Positions 1 to 9,764 are shown, counted from the stretch's first letter. The stretch is 38,496 nt of DNA from JAKANT01 sp035502095 (GCA_035502095.1 DATJUX010000042.1:1-38496); one strand, 5' to 3'. The notes: a model not told the origin generated them from the sequence alone. Program-made: numbers and translations.

Positions 1-435
<435 letters not shown>

Positions 436-622
436 GATTCCTATGGTGGACACACTCGCGTGCGTCCAGAACTCACTTGCGGAATTGAGGTTGTCGGTTC
501 TTTCGAACCTACCTCTACTCTTTGGTGAGCGATCTTTGACTTGAGCTGCCACCGCTTCCGGCGTGAGACCGTGCGCAGTGGTTGCGCCGTCAAACAAGCG
601 CCCACACTTATCGGCTGTTTCG

Positions 623-634
623 TTGTTAAAGAGC
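623..634 (-). promoter_or_regulatory. boxA antitermination element of the rrn leader
   Basis: The minus strand reads GCTCTTTAACAA, which matches the boxA core of E. coli rrn leaders, where the NusB-NusE antitermination complex binds nascent RNA. It is followed by GCCGATAAGTGTGGGCG-like sequence, typical of betaproteobacterial rrn leaders. Position about 190 bases upstream of mature 16S fits. Confidence 0.85.
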
Positions 635-720
635 GGCTGCCTGAGCCGGTTCGCCGACACTCGCAGGCGATTCCGGTACTTGGACACGCCGAGCGCGTCC
701 GCAAGCAGCAAAGAAGCGGA

Positions 721-749
721 ATTATGGCGGCCGCAAAATGGGTTGTCAA
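721..749 (-). promoter_or_regulatory. sigma70-type rrn promoter
   Basis: On the minus strand a perfect -35 TTGACA (744-749) is separated by exactly 17 bases from CATAAT (721-726), one mismatch from the -10 consensus. Transcription would start near 713-715 and give a leader of about 280 bases before 16S. It is the best sigma70 match seen in the window and is placed where an rRNA promoter should be. Confidence 0.88.
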
Positions 750-828
750 ACCGCTGCGTTGCGGCAGGCTTGGCAGCGGCGCAAGTCGTCGGCTAACCGA
801 TTGAAACTGCAGGGGGAGTGCCGGCGCG

Positions 829-1605
829 CTACTTGTTGTGGAACTGTGGTTTGCGCTTTGCGACAAACGCGGCCATGCCTTCCTTTTGGTCGGCAGTCGC
901 AAACAGCGAGTGAAACATCCGGCGCTCGAAGAGCACGCCTTCGGCGAGCGCCGACTCGTACGCCCGATTGACGGCTTCCTTGGCCATCATCAGGGCGGGT
1001 GACGAGAATCCGGCGATCTGGGCGGCCATGCTCAGCGCCTCGTCCATCAGCTTGGCCGCGGGCACGACGCGTGACACCAGGCCGGCTCGCTCGGCCTCCG
1101 CCGCGTCCATCATCCGTCCGGTCAGGACCAGATCCATCGCCTTTGCCTTGCCGACGGCGCGCGGCAGACGCTGCGTTCCGCCCGCTCCGGGAATGACGCC
1201 GAGCTTGATCTCGGGCTGGCCGAATTTCGCCGTGTCGGCGGCGATCACGATGTCGCACATCATCGCGAGCTCGCAGCCGCCACCCAGAGCGAAACCGGCC
1301 ACCGCGGCAATGACCGGCTTGCGCACGCGACGCAACGTCTCCCAGTTGCGCGTGATGTATTCAGCCTTGAACACATCCATGTACGACCAGTCCTTCATCG
1401 CGCCGATATCGGCCCCCGCCGCGAACGCCTTGTCGTTGCCGGTGATCACCATGGCGCCGATACCGTCATCCGCATCGAATTCGAGCAGCGCCGATCCAAG
1501 TTCGTCCATCAGCGTGTCGTTGAGCGCGTTGAGCGCCTGCGGGCGGTTCAGCGTGATCACACCCACTCGCTCGCGGCGCGCCGTGAGGATGTTCTGGTAA
1601 GTCAT
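829..1605 (-). CDS. Enoyl-CoA hydratase (crotonase family)
   Basis: A 258-residue crotonase-fold protein that would hydrate trans-2-enoyl-CoA to 3-hydroxyacyl-CoA in fatty acid or aromatic catabolism. Visible features: the oxyanion-hole and CoA segment FAAGADIGAM (61-70), the glycine-rich helix start GFALGGGCELAM (104-115), and both catalytic glutamates, E112 in CELAM and E132 in QPEIKLGVIPGAGG, as in mitochondrial short-chain hydratase. The length is normal for the family. The reading frame is open further upstream, but the ATG at 1605 gives the family N-terminus (MTYQNILTARRERVGVITLN). It sits 19 bases downstream of the c-di-GMP gene stop on the same strand. Sequence alone does not fix the acyl chain or pathway. 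Confidence 0.93.
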   Translation of the reverse strand: MTYQNILTARRERVGVITLNRPQALNALNDTLMDELGSALLEFDADDGIGAMVITGNDKAFAAGADIGAMKDWSYMDVFKAEYITRNWETLRRVRKPVIAAVAGFALGGGCELAMMCDIVIAADTAKFGQPEIKLGVIPGAGGTQRLPRAVGKAKAMDLVLTGRMMDAAEAERAGLVSRVVPAAKLMDEALSMAAQIAGFSSPALMMAKEAVNRAYESALAEGVLFERRMFHSLFATADQKEGMAAFVAKRKPQFHNK

Positions 1606-1624
1606 CTCGAACTCCGCGGCGGGG

Positions 1625-4600
1625 CTATTCGCGGCCGCTCGGCGGCGGCAGGTCGATGTGATCGACGATGCTGTCGCCCGCCAACGGCCGCGAGTAAAAG
1701 TACCCCTGCGCAAAATCGCAGCCGATCGAACGCAGGTATTCCACCTGCTCCGCCGACTCGACGCCTTCGGCGACCACCTTGAGCCGGAAGTGCCGCGCAA
1801 CCGCGAGCATCGCGTGCACGATCGCGCAGCTGTCCGCATCGTGCGGAAGTCCTGCCACGAACGACTGATCGATCTTCAGAGTCGAGATCGGCAGCCGCTT
1901 GAGGTACGCGAGATTGGACCTGTTCGTACCGAAATCATCCAGGACGAGACCGATGCCAAGCGAAGCAAGCTCCGCCATCACGTCGTTGTTGATCTCGTTC
2001 TCGCCCACCAGCGTGCGCTCGGTGACTTCCAGAATAATCATCCGGGGCTCGATGCCGTGCTTGCCCAGAGCGCTGCGCACGATCAACGGCAGCACTGACG
2101 AACCGAGCTCACGTCCAGCGACGTTGATCGAAACCGGAATATCGAAACCCGGACGCTTCTCGCGCCAGCGGCCGATTTGCGTGAGTACCTCGTTCACCAC
2201 CCAGCGCGTGATACGTTCCGACAGCCCGCTCGCCTCGGCGACGCCGATGAACCGGTCGGGCGTCAACAGTCCATAGGTCGGGTGCTGCCAGCGGATCAGC
2301 GCCTCGAGGCCGACGACGCGACCGCTCGTCATCTCCACTTGGTGCTGGTATTCGATGCAGAACTGCGCCGCCCCGCCCTGCAGCGCCTTGAGCAGCTGGA
2401 TGCCGAGCTGGACGTCGCGCGCGTCGCGTTCGGCACGGATCGGATTGAAGAAGCTGAACTGGTTGCGGCCGTCGCGCTTGGCCTGGTACATCGCCGCGTC
2501 GGCATTCTTCAGCAGCGTGCTGATCTCGCGCCCGTGCTCGGGAAAGAGCGCGACGCCGATCGACGCCGACACCTGCGTGTCGACGTTGGGCACGAGATCC
2601 GTGCGATGCAGGGTCTGGGCAATGCGCGCCGCGAGCAGAGCCACTTCCTCTCTGTGCTCGAACTGCTCTAGCAGCACGACGAATTCGTCGCCGCCCAGCC
2701 GTGCAACGACACCAGCGTCGCCGACCGTCTCCTTCAGCACGAGCGCCGCCGACTTGATCAGCGCGTCACCGACCAGGTGTCCGAGGGTGTCGTTGACATC
2801 CTTGAAGCGGTCGAGATCGATCAGCATGACCGCGATCCGGCGATCGCGGTTCGATGCCGTCATGATCATGTCCCGCATCGACTCGCGGAGCAGGTTGCGG
2901 TTGGGCAGGCCGGTCAACGGGTCGTACCACGCCAGCTGCTCGATCCGGATCTCCGCCTCCTGCCGCTGCGAGGCCTCCAATGCAAGTGCGACGAGCAGCG
3001 CGGCGGTCGTGACGAAGCCGATTTCGTCGTTGTCCCAGGCGCGCGGTTCGCGATCCTGCACCCGCAGCACCCCCTGCACCTCGCCGTCGAGAAGCACCGG
3101 CGCATCCAACGTCGCGCGCGCCGACGCCCATCGCGCATCGCCGGTGGCCGTGTGCAGGAGCGGCGACATCCGCATATCGGAGATCACCACCGGCTGACGG
3201 GCGCGGAACGCAGCGAAGTACCCGGGAAATGAAGCCGCCGACAACGCCGCACCGATCCAGTCGCGCGAGAAGCGCTCGCGCGCACGGTCGTAGTGCGCCT
3301 CGCAGCGCAACTCGACGGGATCCTGGTTCAGCCGCCAGAAACTGGCGCTGCCCGCCATGAGCGTCTCGGAGCACATGCGCAGCGTTTGCGCCAGCGACTG
3401 CGCGAGATCGCCGCGCGTATGAATCGCTAGGTCGAGCAGCCGCTCCTGAAAATCTACCCGGCGCGCTTCGCGCTGGGCCGGCGCCTGGACACGCGTCGCC
3501 GGAGCCTCGCCGCCGGCATGCTCTTCGGTGACTTCGACTGCCGTCAGCATCAGGCCGCCGATTGCCGGTTCGTTCCTGCAATCGCGCACCACGACCCAGA
3601 AATCCTTGACCTGCCCCGCCGCGTCGACCGCACGCACCTTGCAGGCGGGTGCGCGCGCGCGATCCGATTGGGCCGCTGCACCGATCGCCGTTTCGAGCAG
3701 ATGCTGATCGTCGGCCACTGCGAACGCCGAACCGTGGCGGCCGATGAAGTCGTGCTGCGTCAGGCCGAGCGTACGCACGATGGCCGGCGACTGGTAGCGC
3801 ACGATCCCCTTCGCATCGAGCACCATTAGCAGATCGGTGCTGTTCGTGGCGAACGCGATCAGGCGCTGCTCGAGCAGGGTTGCGCGCGACTGCAGGCCGA
3901 TGCGTGCACTGGCGTCCTCGCCGACGATCGCGACCGCGCGCAAGCGGCGGTCGAAAAGCCGGTTCGTGATACGCGCGCCGAGCCAGCGTGCCGCACCCGT
4001 GGCGCTATTTGCCCGCAACCGCCAGACGCAGTCGCGCACATCGGGCCCGGTCTGGGCGCCGAACTGCTCGACGATCGCGCGCAGCTCGCCGCTCGCCGAT
4101 TCCTCGAGCAGCAGGTCGAATGGCACGCCCAGCACCTCGCTCGCCTGCAGATCGGGCCAGATATCGGGGGCGGCGCTGGCATTGACGACGCGCCGATCCG
4201 AGCCGATCAGCCACGCGGCGCCGCCCGGACCGTGTGCCGTCGCCGAGCGCTGCGCCTGCAGCGCCGACTCCGCGCGCGCGGCCGCACGCTGCGCCGAGAT
4301 GTCCTTGACCGTGATCGCCGCCACGCTCTCGTTCTCGAAGCGCAGCGCCTCGGCGTCGAGCTCGAGCGGGATGCGCCTCCCATCGACGAACGTGGCGATG
4401 GTCCGCATCTTGACGTTGTTGCCGTCCTGCAGGCGGGACCAGAGACGCGACCACCTCCGCGCGGCATCGCGCGGGCGACGAAAAGCGAGGAACACCGACA
4501 GGTGCCGCCCGATCACTTCCTCGGCACGCACACCGACGAGCGCGAGTGTGGCTTCGTTCGCCGAGAGGATCTGACCGGACGCGTTGATGCAAACGGCCGC

Positions 4601-4633
4601 AAGCGGCAAATGGTCGAACGCCGCCTGCTTCAA
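1625..4633 (-). CDS. PAS/GAF sensor protein with GGDEF and EAL domains (c-di-GMP turnover)
   Basis: A 1002-residue cytoplasmic sensor. Domains in order: PAS (about 1-115), a second PAS-like region (130-245), a third PAS (255-370), GAF (about 400-555), GGDEF (565-730) and EAL (745-990). The diguanylate cyclase signature GGDEF is intact at 647-651. The phosphodiesterase motifs are also intact: EAL at 777-779, DDFGT at 899-903 and EGVE at 956-959. The product-inhibition I-site RxxD, expected five residues before GGDEF, is absent (GDAG there). No transmembrane segment is seen. The start used is TTG at 4633 without a convincing Shine-Dalgarno; the frame stays open to a TAA about 25 codons upstream with no ATG or GTG, so the exact start is uncertain. 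Whether it acts as cyclase, esterase or both cannot be told. Confidence 0.92.
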   Translation of the reverse strand: MKQAAFDHLPLAAVCINASGQILSANEATLALVGVRAEEVIGRHLSVFLAFRRPRDAARRWSRLWSRLQDGNNVKMRTIATFVDGRRIPLELDAEALRFENESVAAITVKDISAQRAAARAESALQAQRSATAHGPGGAAWLIGSDRRVVNASAAPDIWPDLQASEVLGVPFDLLLEESASGELRAIVEQFGAQTGPDVRDCVWRLRANSATGAARWLGARITNRLFDRRLRAVAIVGEDASARIGLQSRATLLEQRLIAFATNSTDLLMVLDAKGIVRYQSPAIVRTLGLTQHDFIGRHGSAFAVADDQHLLETAIGAAAQSDRARAPACKVRAVDAAGQVKDFWVVVRDCRNEPAIGGLMLTAVEVTEEHAGGEAPATRVQAPAQREARRVDFQERLLDLAIHTRGDLAQSLAQTLRMCSETLMAGSASFWRLNQDPVELRCEAHYDRARERFSRDWIGAALSAASFPGYFAAFRARQPVVISDMRMSPLLHTATGDARWASARATLDAPVLLDGEVQGVLRVQDREPRAWDNDEIGFVTTAALLVALALEASQRQEAEIRIEQLAWYDPLTGLPNRNLLRESMRDMIMTASNRDRRIAVMLIDLDRFKDVNDTLGHLVGDALIKSAALVLKETVGDAGVVARLGGDEFVVLLEQFEHREEVALLAARIAQTLHRTDLVPNVDTQVSASIGVALFPEHGREISTLLKNADAAMYQAKRDGRNQFSFFNPIRAERDARDVQLGIQLLKALQGGAAQFCIEYQHQVEMTSGRVVGLEALIRWQHPTYGLLTPDRFIGVAEASGLSERITRWVVNEVLTQIGRWREKRPGFDIPVSINVAGRELGSSVLPLIVRSALGKHGIEPRMIILEVTERTLVGENEINNDVMAELASLGIGLVLDDFGTNRSNLAYLKRLPISTLKIDQSFVAGLPHDADSCAIVHAMLAVARHFRLKVVAEGVESAEQVEYLRSIGCDFAQGYFYSRPLAGDSIVDHIDLPPPSGRE

Positions 4634-4866
4634 CGAGGATTCGACTGCGGACTGCCGCAGCGGAACAACGGAGGACGCCAGAGCTGCCTGCTCGTCACAA
4701 CCTTACACCGGAGCCGCGACCGGGCACCCTATCGGAGGCTGGGAGAGCGATTCATTGTGCCACGCCAAGAGCGATAAGCAACACTGTCGGCGTCGCGTCC
4801 GCGGCCTTCCGCCCGGCTCGGTAGACTCGAATGACCCACCGTTACTGTGCACCTGAGGAGATCCTG

Positions 4867-5862
4867 ATGTTCAAGGCGGTCTATCTCACCCGGCCCGACG
4901 ACAAGTTCTCCGCCGCTGTAACCGACCTCGACGAGGCGCAACTCGAGCGCGCGACCCCCGGTTGCGAGGTTGCGCTCAACGTGGAGTATTCGACCGTCAA
5001 CTACAAGGACGGCCTGGCGCTCACCAACAAGTCCCCGATCGTCCGGGTGTGGCCGATGGTGCCCGGAATCGACGCGGCCGGAACGGTGACGGCCAGCACG
5101 CACGCCAGGTGGCGCGTCGGCGACAAGGTCATTCTCAACGGTTGGGGCGTCGGCGAATCGTATTGGGGCGGGCTGGCCCGCAAGGCGCGGTTTCGCGGCG
5201 ACTGGCTGGTGCGCGTACCTGACGGCCTCGACACACGTCGGGCAATGGCGATCGGAACCGCCGGCTATACGGCGATGCTTTGTTGCCTCGCGTTGCGGGA
5301 CCAGGGCGTGACGCCCTCCGGCGGCGAAATCCTCGTCACCGGTGCGAGCGGCGGCGTCGGCTCGATTGCCATCGCGTTGCTTGCCGGGCGCGGCTTCCGG
5401 GTCGTCGCCTCCACCGGCAAGCTCGCCGAGGCCGACTACCTGAAGGGGCTCGGTGCGGCCGAAGTGGTGGATCGCAAGGACCTCTCCGCGCCCGGGAAGC
5501 CGTTGCAGAAAGAGCGCTGGGCGGGCGTCGTCGATTCGGTCGGCAGTCACACGCTCGCCAACGCATGCGCGCAGACACGGTCGGAGGGCGTCGTCGCCGC
5601 GTGTGGCCTGGCACAAGGCATGGACTTCCCGGCGACCGTTGCCCCGTTCATCTTGCGAGGCGTCAAGCTGCTTGGCATCAATTCGGTGACGTGCTCGCTG
5701 GCTTTGCGCGAGCGGGCCTGGGCAGCGCTCGCGAACGAGCTCGACCCAGGCCGGCTGGAAACGATCACGCGCGAGGTCGGGCTCGCCGATGCGTTGATCG
5801 TGGCGCAGGACATCGTCGCGGGCAGGGTGCGCGGCCGGATCGTGGTCAACGTCAATGCATGA
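4867..5862 (+). CDS. acuI: MDR-family NADPH-dependent acrylyl-CoA reductase / quinone oxidoreductase (YhdH/AcuI type)
   Basis: A 331-residue zinc-free medium-chain reductase. The N-terminal catalytic half carries EYSTVNYKDGLALT and PGIDAAGTV, typical of the YhdH/AcuI group, and the Rossmann half has the nucleotide motif VTGASGGVGSIA. The family reduces acryloyl-CoA to propionyl-CoA in E. coli and Rhodobacter; many members are annotated only as quinone reductases. The start at 4867 is chosen over an in-frame ATG at 4831 because GAGGAG lies just upstream and the protein then begins at the family N-terminus MFKAVYL. It stands alone between the divergent c-di-GMP gene and the molybdenum hydroxylase genes. 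Assignment to the family is secure, the substrate is not. Confidence 0.88.
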   Translation: MFKAVYLTRPDDKFSAAVTDLDEAQLERATPGCEVALNVEYSTVNYKDGLALTNKSPIVRVWPMVPGIDAAGTVTASTHARWRVGDKVILNGWGVGESYWGGLARKARFRGDWLVRVPDGLDTRRAMAIGTAGYTAMLCCLALRDQGVTPSGGEILVTGASGGVGSIAIALLAGRGFRVVASTGKLAEADYLKGLGAAEVVDRKDLSAPGKPLQKERWAGVVDSVGSHTLANACAQTRSEGVVAACGLAQGMDFPATVAPFILRGVKLLGINSVTCSLALRERAWAALANELDPGRLETITREVGLADALIVAQDIVAGRVRGRIVVNVNA

Positions 5863-5933
5863 CATCGGGAGCGCGCACCGATCCGGAATGACCGCGGGCT
5901 GCTAACTTGCGCACCTCCATGGAGGGGATTTCG

Positions 5934-6392
5934 ATGAACCAACTCAGCATCAACGGGCGCGACGTGCAGGTCGAGGTCGATCCGTCGACGCCTCTGCTCT
6001 GGGTGCTGCGGGATGCGCTGGGCATGACCGGCACCAAGTTCGGATGCGGGATCGCGGCGTGCGGGGCGTGCACGGTCCACGTCGACGGACAACCGACGCG
6101 CTCGTGTTCGATTCCAGTCTCTGCCCTGACCGGCAGGGCGATCACGACGATCGAAGCGATGGAGTCCGACCGCATCGGCAAGGCCGTACAGGACGCGTGG
6201 GTCCGCAACGACGTCGTCCAGTGCGGCTACTGCCAATCCGGCCAGGTGCTGGCGGCGACCGCGCTGCTTAAGGCGAAGAAGGCGCCGACCGACAAGGACA
6301 TCGACGAAGTCATGGCGGGAAACATCTGTCGCTGCGGCACCTATGTCCGGATTCGCGCCGCCATCAAGGACGCGGCCAAGGCCCTTGCATAG
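5934..6392 (+). CDS. iorA: (2Fe-2S) small subunit of molybdenum hydroxylase (IorA type)
   Basis: A 152-residue iron-sulfur subunit of the xanthine oxidase superfamily. The N-terminal plant-ferredoxin-type cluster ligands are C38, C43, C46 and C58; the C-terminal four-helix cluster domain has C97, C100, C132 and C134 (QCGYCQSGQ and ICRCGTY). These pass electrons from the molybdenum centre. The ATG at 5934 has the Shine-Dalgarno GGAGGGG; an upstream in-frame ATG does not. It ends 10 bases before the large subunit, whose Shine-Dalgarno overlaps this stop codon, so the two are co-translated. By family it resembles isoquinoline 1-oxidoreductase and related aldehyde dehydrogenases; the substrate is unknown. 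Confidence 0.92.
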   Translation: MNQLSINGRDVQVEVDPSTPLLWVLRDALGMTGTKFGCGIAACGACTVHVDGQPTRSCSIPVSALTGRAITTIEAMESDRIGKAVQDAWVRNDVVQCGYCQSGQVLAATALLKAKKAPTDKDIDEVMAGNICRCGTYVRIRAAIKDAAKALA

Positions 6393-6402
6393 GAGGAGCG
6401 GC

Positions 6403-8643
6403 ATGGAATCGTTGATGAATCCCCGCGCGTCAACCCTCCCGGGAGAGTTGACGACGTCGCAAGCGACGCGGTTGTCGCGCCGCCAGTTCCTGCAGGCCAC
6501 GGGCGTGGCCGGTGCGGGCCTGCTGCTCGGCATCGCGCTGCCGATCGGCGGGCGTTTCGCGCTCGCGCAGGAGAGCCGCAAGTTCGTCTATCCGCCCGCG
6601 GCGTTCATCCGGATCGCGCCGGACGACACCGTCACGATCCTCATCAACAAGCTCGAGTTCGGGCAGGGCGTGATGACCTCGCTGCCGATGCTGATCGCAG
6701 AAGAACTCGAGTGCGACTGGAACAAGGTGACGGCCGAACACGCTCCGGCAGCGCAGGTCTATGCGCACCCGACGTTCGGCATCCAGATGACGGGCGGATC
6801 GATGTCGATCTCGTCGAGCTGGCAACAGTTCCGCATCATCGGGGCGACGGCGCGCGACATGCTCATCACCGCCGCCGCGCAGAAGTGGAAGACCGACAAG
6901 GCGCACCTCGACACACGCGACGGCGTGGTGATCGAGATCGGCGGCCAGAAGCGCAAGGCCACCTACGGTTCGCTCGCCGAGGCTGCGATGCAGTTGCCGC
7001 CGCCCCAGCGCATCGGTGTCAAGGCCGACGCCGCCGACTGGAAGCTGATCGGCAAGCCGACTCGTCGCATCGACTCGCGCGCGAAGGTCTCGGGACGCGC
7101 GATGTTCGGCATGGACGTGCGGCTGCCCGGGATGAAGATCGCGGTGATCGCGCGACCGCCGGTGTTCGGCGGCAAGGCGAAGCAGTTCGACCCCGTCAAG
7201 GCGCGCGCCGTTCCCGGCGTCGAGGCGGTCGTGCCGATCCCTGTCGACCGCGGCGGAACAGGCGTGGCGGTCGTGGCGACCGGCTACTGGCCCGCACGCC
7301 AGGGGCGCGAGGCGCTCACCGTGGAGTGGGATCTTCCCGCCGGCGTCGACAGCACCGAGCAGCTCGCGCAGTACAAGCAGCTCGCGCAGCAGCCGGGCCT
7401 GGTGGCACGCGCGGATCCCGCGACCGACGCCGTGCAGGCCGTCGCCAAGACCCTCGAGGCGGTCTACGAGTTCCCGTATCTGGCGCATGCGCCGATGGAG
7501 CCGCTCAATGCGACCGTCGAGTTGCAAGCCGACAAGATGCGGATCTGGTGCGGTTCGCAGTTCCAGACCATCGACCAGGTGCTGGCCGCGCAGGCAGCCG
7601 GACTCAAGCCGGAAGCGGTCGAGCTCATCACCACTTTCGCCGGCGGCGGGTTCGGACGACGTGCCAATCCCTCCGCAGACTACGTCGTGGAGGCTGTTCA
7701 GGTGGCGAAAGCCATGAAACAGGCCGGCATCGAGGCGCCGGTGAAGGTCATCTGGTCGCGCGAAGACGACATGCGCGGCGGCTACTACCGGCCCGTGCAC
7801 GTGCACCGGGTCGCGGTCGGAGTCGATGCGAAAGGCATGCCCGCCAGCTGGCAGCACACGATCGTCGGCCAGTCGATCCTCAAGGGCACGGCGTTCGAGA
7901 AGGCGATGGTCAAGAACGGCGTCGATGCGACGATGATCGAAGGCGTCGCCGACACACCCTACAAACTGCCCGCGATGCAGGTCAACGCGCATCACCCGGA
8001 GCTCAACGTTCCCGTCCTGTGGTGGCGCTCGGTCGGCCACTCGCATACAGCGTTCGTGATGGAGACCATGATCGACCAACTCGCCGCCGCGGCGAAGGTG
8101 GATCCGATCGCCTACCGCCTGGCCCTGCTCGATGCGAAGGACAGCCGTCATCGCAACGTGCTCGCATTGGTGCGCGACAAGTCCGGCTGGGGCAAGGCAC
8201 CGTTGCCCAAGGGGCGCGCCCGTGGAGTTGCCGTACATGAGAGCTTCGGTTCGGTCTGTGCCCAGGTCGCCGAGGTTTCGCTCGACGGCGACACGATCCA
8301 CGTGCACCGCGTCACCGCGGCCGTCGATTGCGGTATCGCCGTCAATCCCCTGACGGTCGAAGCGCAGATCCAATCGGCGATGGCGTTCGGTCTTTCCGCC
8401 GCGCTGTACGGCCGTGTCACATTGAAGAACGGCCAGGTGGAGCAATCGAACTTCAGCGACTACCCGGTCCTGCGCCTCAACGAGATGCCCGAGTGCAGCG
8501 TGCACATCGTGCCGAGCAAGGAAGCGCCGACCGGAATCGGCGAGCCGGGCACGCCGCCGATCGCACCGGCGATCGCGAACGCCGTGTTTGCCCTCAATGG
8601 GAAACGTCTGTCGCGCCTGCCGTTCGACCTGGCTGCGGCGTAG
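6403..8643 (+). CDS. iorB: Molybdopterin-binding large subunit of aldehyde dehydrogenase / isoquinoline oxidoreductase (IorB type), Tat-exported
   Basis: A 746-residue large subunit. It starts with a twin-arginine signal (SRRQFLQ, R26-R27, followed by a glycine/alanine-rich hydrophobic stretch and a likely ALA-Q cleavage), so the complex is probably assembled with its cofactor and exported folded. Family motifs include the glycine-rich FAGGGFGRRANPSADY near the molybdenum and the C-terminal GIGEPGTPP, which holds the conserved active-site glutamate. The length is normal for IorB-like proteins, which lack a separate FAD subunit. The start at 6403 is backed by AGGAGGAG eight bases upstream. A MocA-like maturation enzyme lies about 2.7 kb downstream; no cytochrome electron acceptor gene is adjacent. 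Confidence 0.92.
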   Translation: MESLMNPRASTLPGELTTSQATRLSRRQFLQATGVAGAGLLLGIALPIGGRFALAQESRKFVYPPAAFIRIAPDDTVTILINKLEFGQGVMTSLPMLIAEELECDWNKVTAEHAPAAQVYAHPTFGIQMTGGSMSISSSWQQFRIIGATARDMLITAAAQKWKTDKAHLDTRDGVVIEIGGQKRKATYGSLAEAAMQLPPPQRIGVKADAADWKLIGKPTRRIDSRAKVSGRAMFGMDVRLPGMKIAVIARPPVFGGKAKQFDPVKARAVPGVEAVVPIPVDRGGTGVAVVATGYWPARQGREALTVEWDLPAGVDSTEQLAQYKQLAQQPGLVARADPATDAVQAVAKTLEAVYEFPYLAHAPMEPLNATVELQADKMRIWCGSQFQTIDQVLAAQAAGLKPEAVELITTFAGGGFGRRANPSADYVVEAVQVAKAMKQAGIEAPVKVIWSREDDMRGGYYRPVHVHRVAVGVDAKGMPASWQHTIVGQSILKGTAFEKAMVKNGVDATMIEGVADTPYKLPAMQVNAHHPELNVPVLWWRSVGHSHTAFVMETMIDQLAAAAKVDPIAYRLALLDAKDSRHRNVLALVRDKSGWGKAPLPKGRARGVAVHESFGSVCAQVAEVSLDGDTIHVHRVTAAVDCGIAVNPLTVEAQIQSAMAFGLSAALYGRVTLKNGQVEQSNFSDYPVLRLNEMPECSVHIVPSKEAPTGIGEPGTPPIAPAIANAVFALNGKRLSRLPFDLAAA

Positions 8644-8813
8644 ACGGCACGAAGTCTCTCTGCGTCGTCGCGCGGAATCCCGCCAAGACGGGTGCGCGAC
8701 GGGCTCGGGATATCGTTTGCGGCAAAATCCTCCAACGCCTGGCGACGGATGCACCGTTGCTGACGCTGCCGTCCGGCGCCAATCCGCGTCGAAGTTCGAA
8801 CCAGGAGAAGTGC

Positions 8814-9743
8814 ATGTCGCTCGTTTCCATCCCCCGCCTCGCAGCGATCTCGTGCGCAGGGGCGGCGCTCTTTGTGGTCGGGGGCGCGCTGGCACAGCCG
8901 AAGAGCCGTGCCGATTGCGAAGCGTCTTACAAGCCACAGGTCGGACAAAGTGGAAAGGACGTCGTCTGGGTGCCGACGCCTGACGAACTGGTCGACAAGA
9001 TGCTGCGCATGGCCAAGACCACTGCGCAGGACTACGTGATCGACCTCGGCGCCGGCGACGGCAAGATCGCGATCGCCGCTGCCAAGAGCTTCGGCGCGAC
9101 CGCGCTCGGCGTCGAATACAACCCGGACATGGTCAAACTCGCCAACTGCATGGTCCAGGTGGAAGGCGTCGCCGGCAAGGCCAAGATCATCCATGGCGAC
9201 ATCTTCAAGGAGGACTTCAGCAAGGCGAACGTCGTGACGATGTATCTCCTTCCGGAGCTGAACCTCTGCGTCCGTCATCGTGTGCTGGCCATGCGGCCGG
9301 GCACGCGCGTCGTCTCGCACCAATTCACGATGGGCGACTGGAGCGCGGACGAGTCGGCCGAATTCGATTACCGCACCGCGTACCTGTGGATCGTCCCCGC
9401 CAGGGTCGCCGGCACCTGGGCCATCAAGGACAACGGCGGGTTGCAGGCAACCGTGGCGCTGAACCAGACTTACCAGAAATTGACCGGCGAAGCGACGCAG
9501 GGCAGCGCCAAGCAGCCGCTGGTCGGAGCAGCGCTGCGCGGCGACCAGCTGACGTTCGCATTCAACGACGACAAGGGCGTCACGCGCACGTTCACCGGCA
9601 CCGTGAAGGGCAATCAGGTCAGCGGCACGCTGCGCGCAGCCGGCGGTGGCGAGACCCAGGCCACGGGAACGCTGCAGGGGAGCCCGGGACCCGCCCCGTG
9701 GGCGCAGATGGCGTCCGGTTGCGAGCGGTTCTACAAGCAATAA
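8814..9743 (+). CDS. Signal-peptide-bearing class I SAM-methyltransferase-fold protein
   Basis: A 309-residue protein with a Sec signal peptide (about 1-27, hydrophobic core AAISCAGAALFVVGGALA, likely cut after ALA). Residues 50-190 form a class I methyltransferase core: motif I VIDLGAGDGKIAI (75-87), an acidic residue closing strand 2 (E101 in GVEYNP) and GDIF at 128-131. The C-terminal 110 residues are Thr/Gly/Gln-rich alternating strands, perhaps a small beta barrel, ending SGCERFYKQ. C35 and C303 could pair in an oxidising compartment. The start at 8814 follows AGGAGAAG. The methyl acceptor is not recognisable. An exported methyltransferase is odd because SAM is cytosolic; see findings. 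Confidence 0.8.
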   Translation: MSLVSIPRLAAISCAGAALFVVGGALAQPKSRADCEASYKPQVGQSGKDVVWVPTPDELVDKMLRMAKTTAQDYVIDLGAGDGKIAIAAAKSFGATALGVEYNPDMVKLANCMVQVEGVAGKAKIIHGDIFKEDFSKANVVTMYLLPELNLCVRHRVLAMRPGTRVVSHQFTMGDWSADESAEFDYRTAYLWIVPARVAGTWAIKDNGGLQATVALNQTYQKLTGEATQGSAKQPLVGAALRGDQLTFAFNDDKGVTRTFTGTVKGNQVSGTLRAAGGGETQATGTLQGSPGPAPWAQMASGCERFYKQ

Positions 9744-9764
9744 GACAAAACACAACAGCATGCA

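Larger units (their letters stand above)
436..828 (-). other. rRNA operon leader and promoter region (no protein gene)
   Basis: This stretch lies between the 16S 5' end and the stop codon of the enoyl-CoA hydratase gene. On the minus strand it holds the rrn promoter (721-749), a transcribed leader of roughly 280 bases and a boxA-like antitermination element (623-634). Reading frames that cross it show no recognisable protein and are taken as chance frames. No tRNA is visible upstream of 16S. Confidence 0.8.

Noticed and set aside
6430..8937. An 835-codon open frame on the minus strand, antisense to iorB
   Set aside because: Arg/His/Asp-rich composition with no domain, and exactly opposite a well-identified gene; long antisense frames are expected in GC-rich coding DNA.
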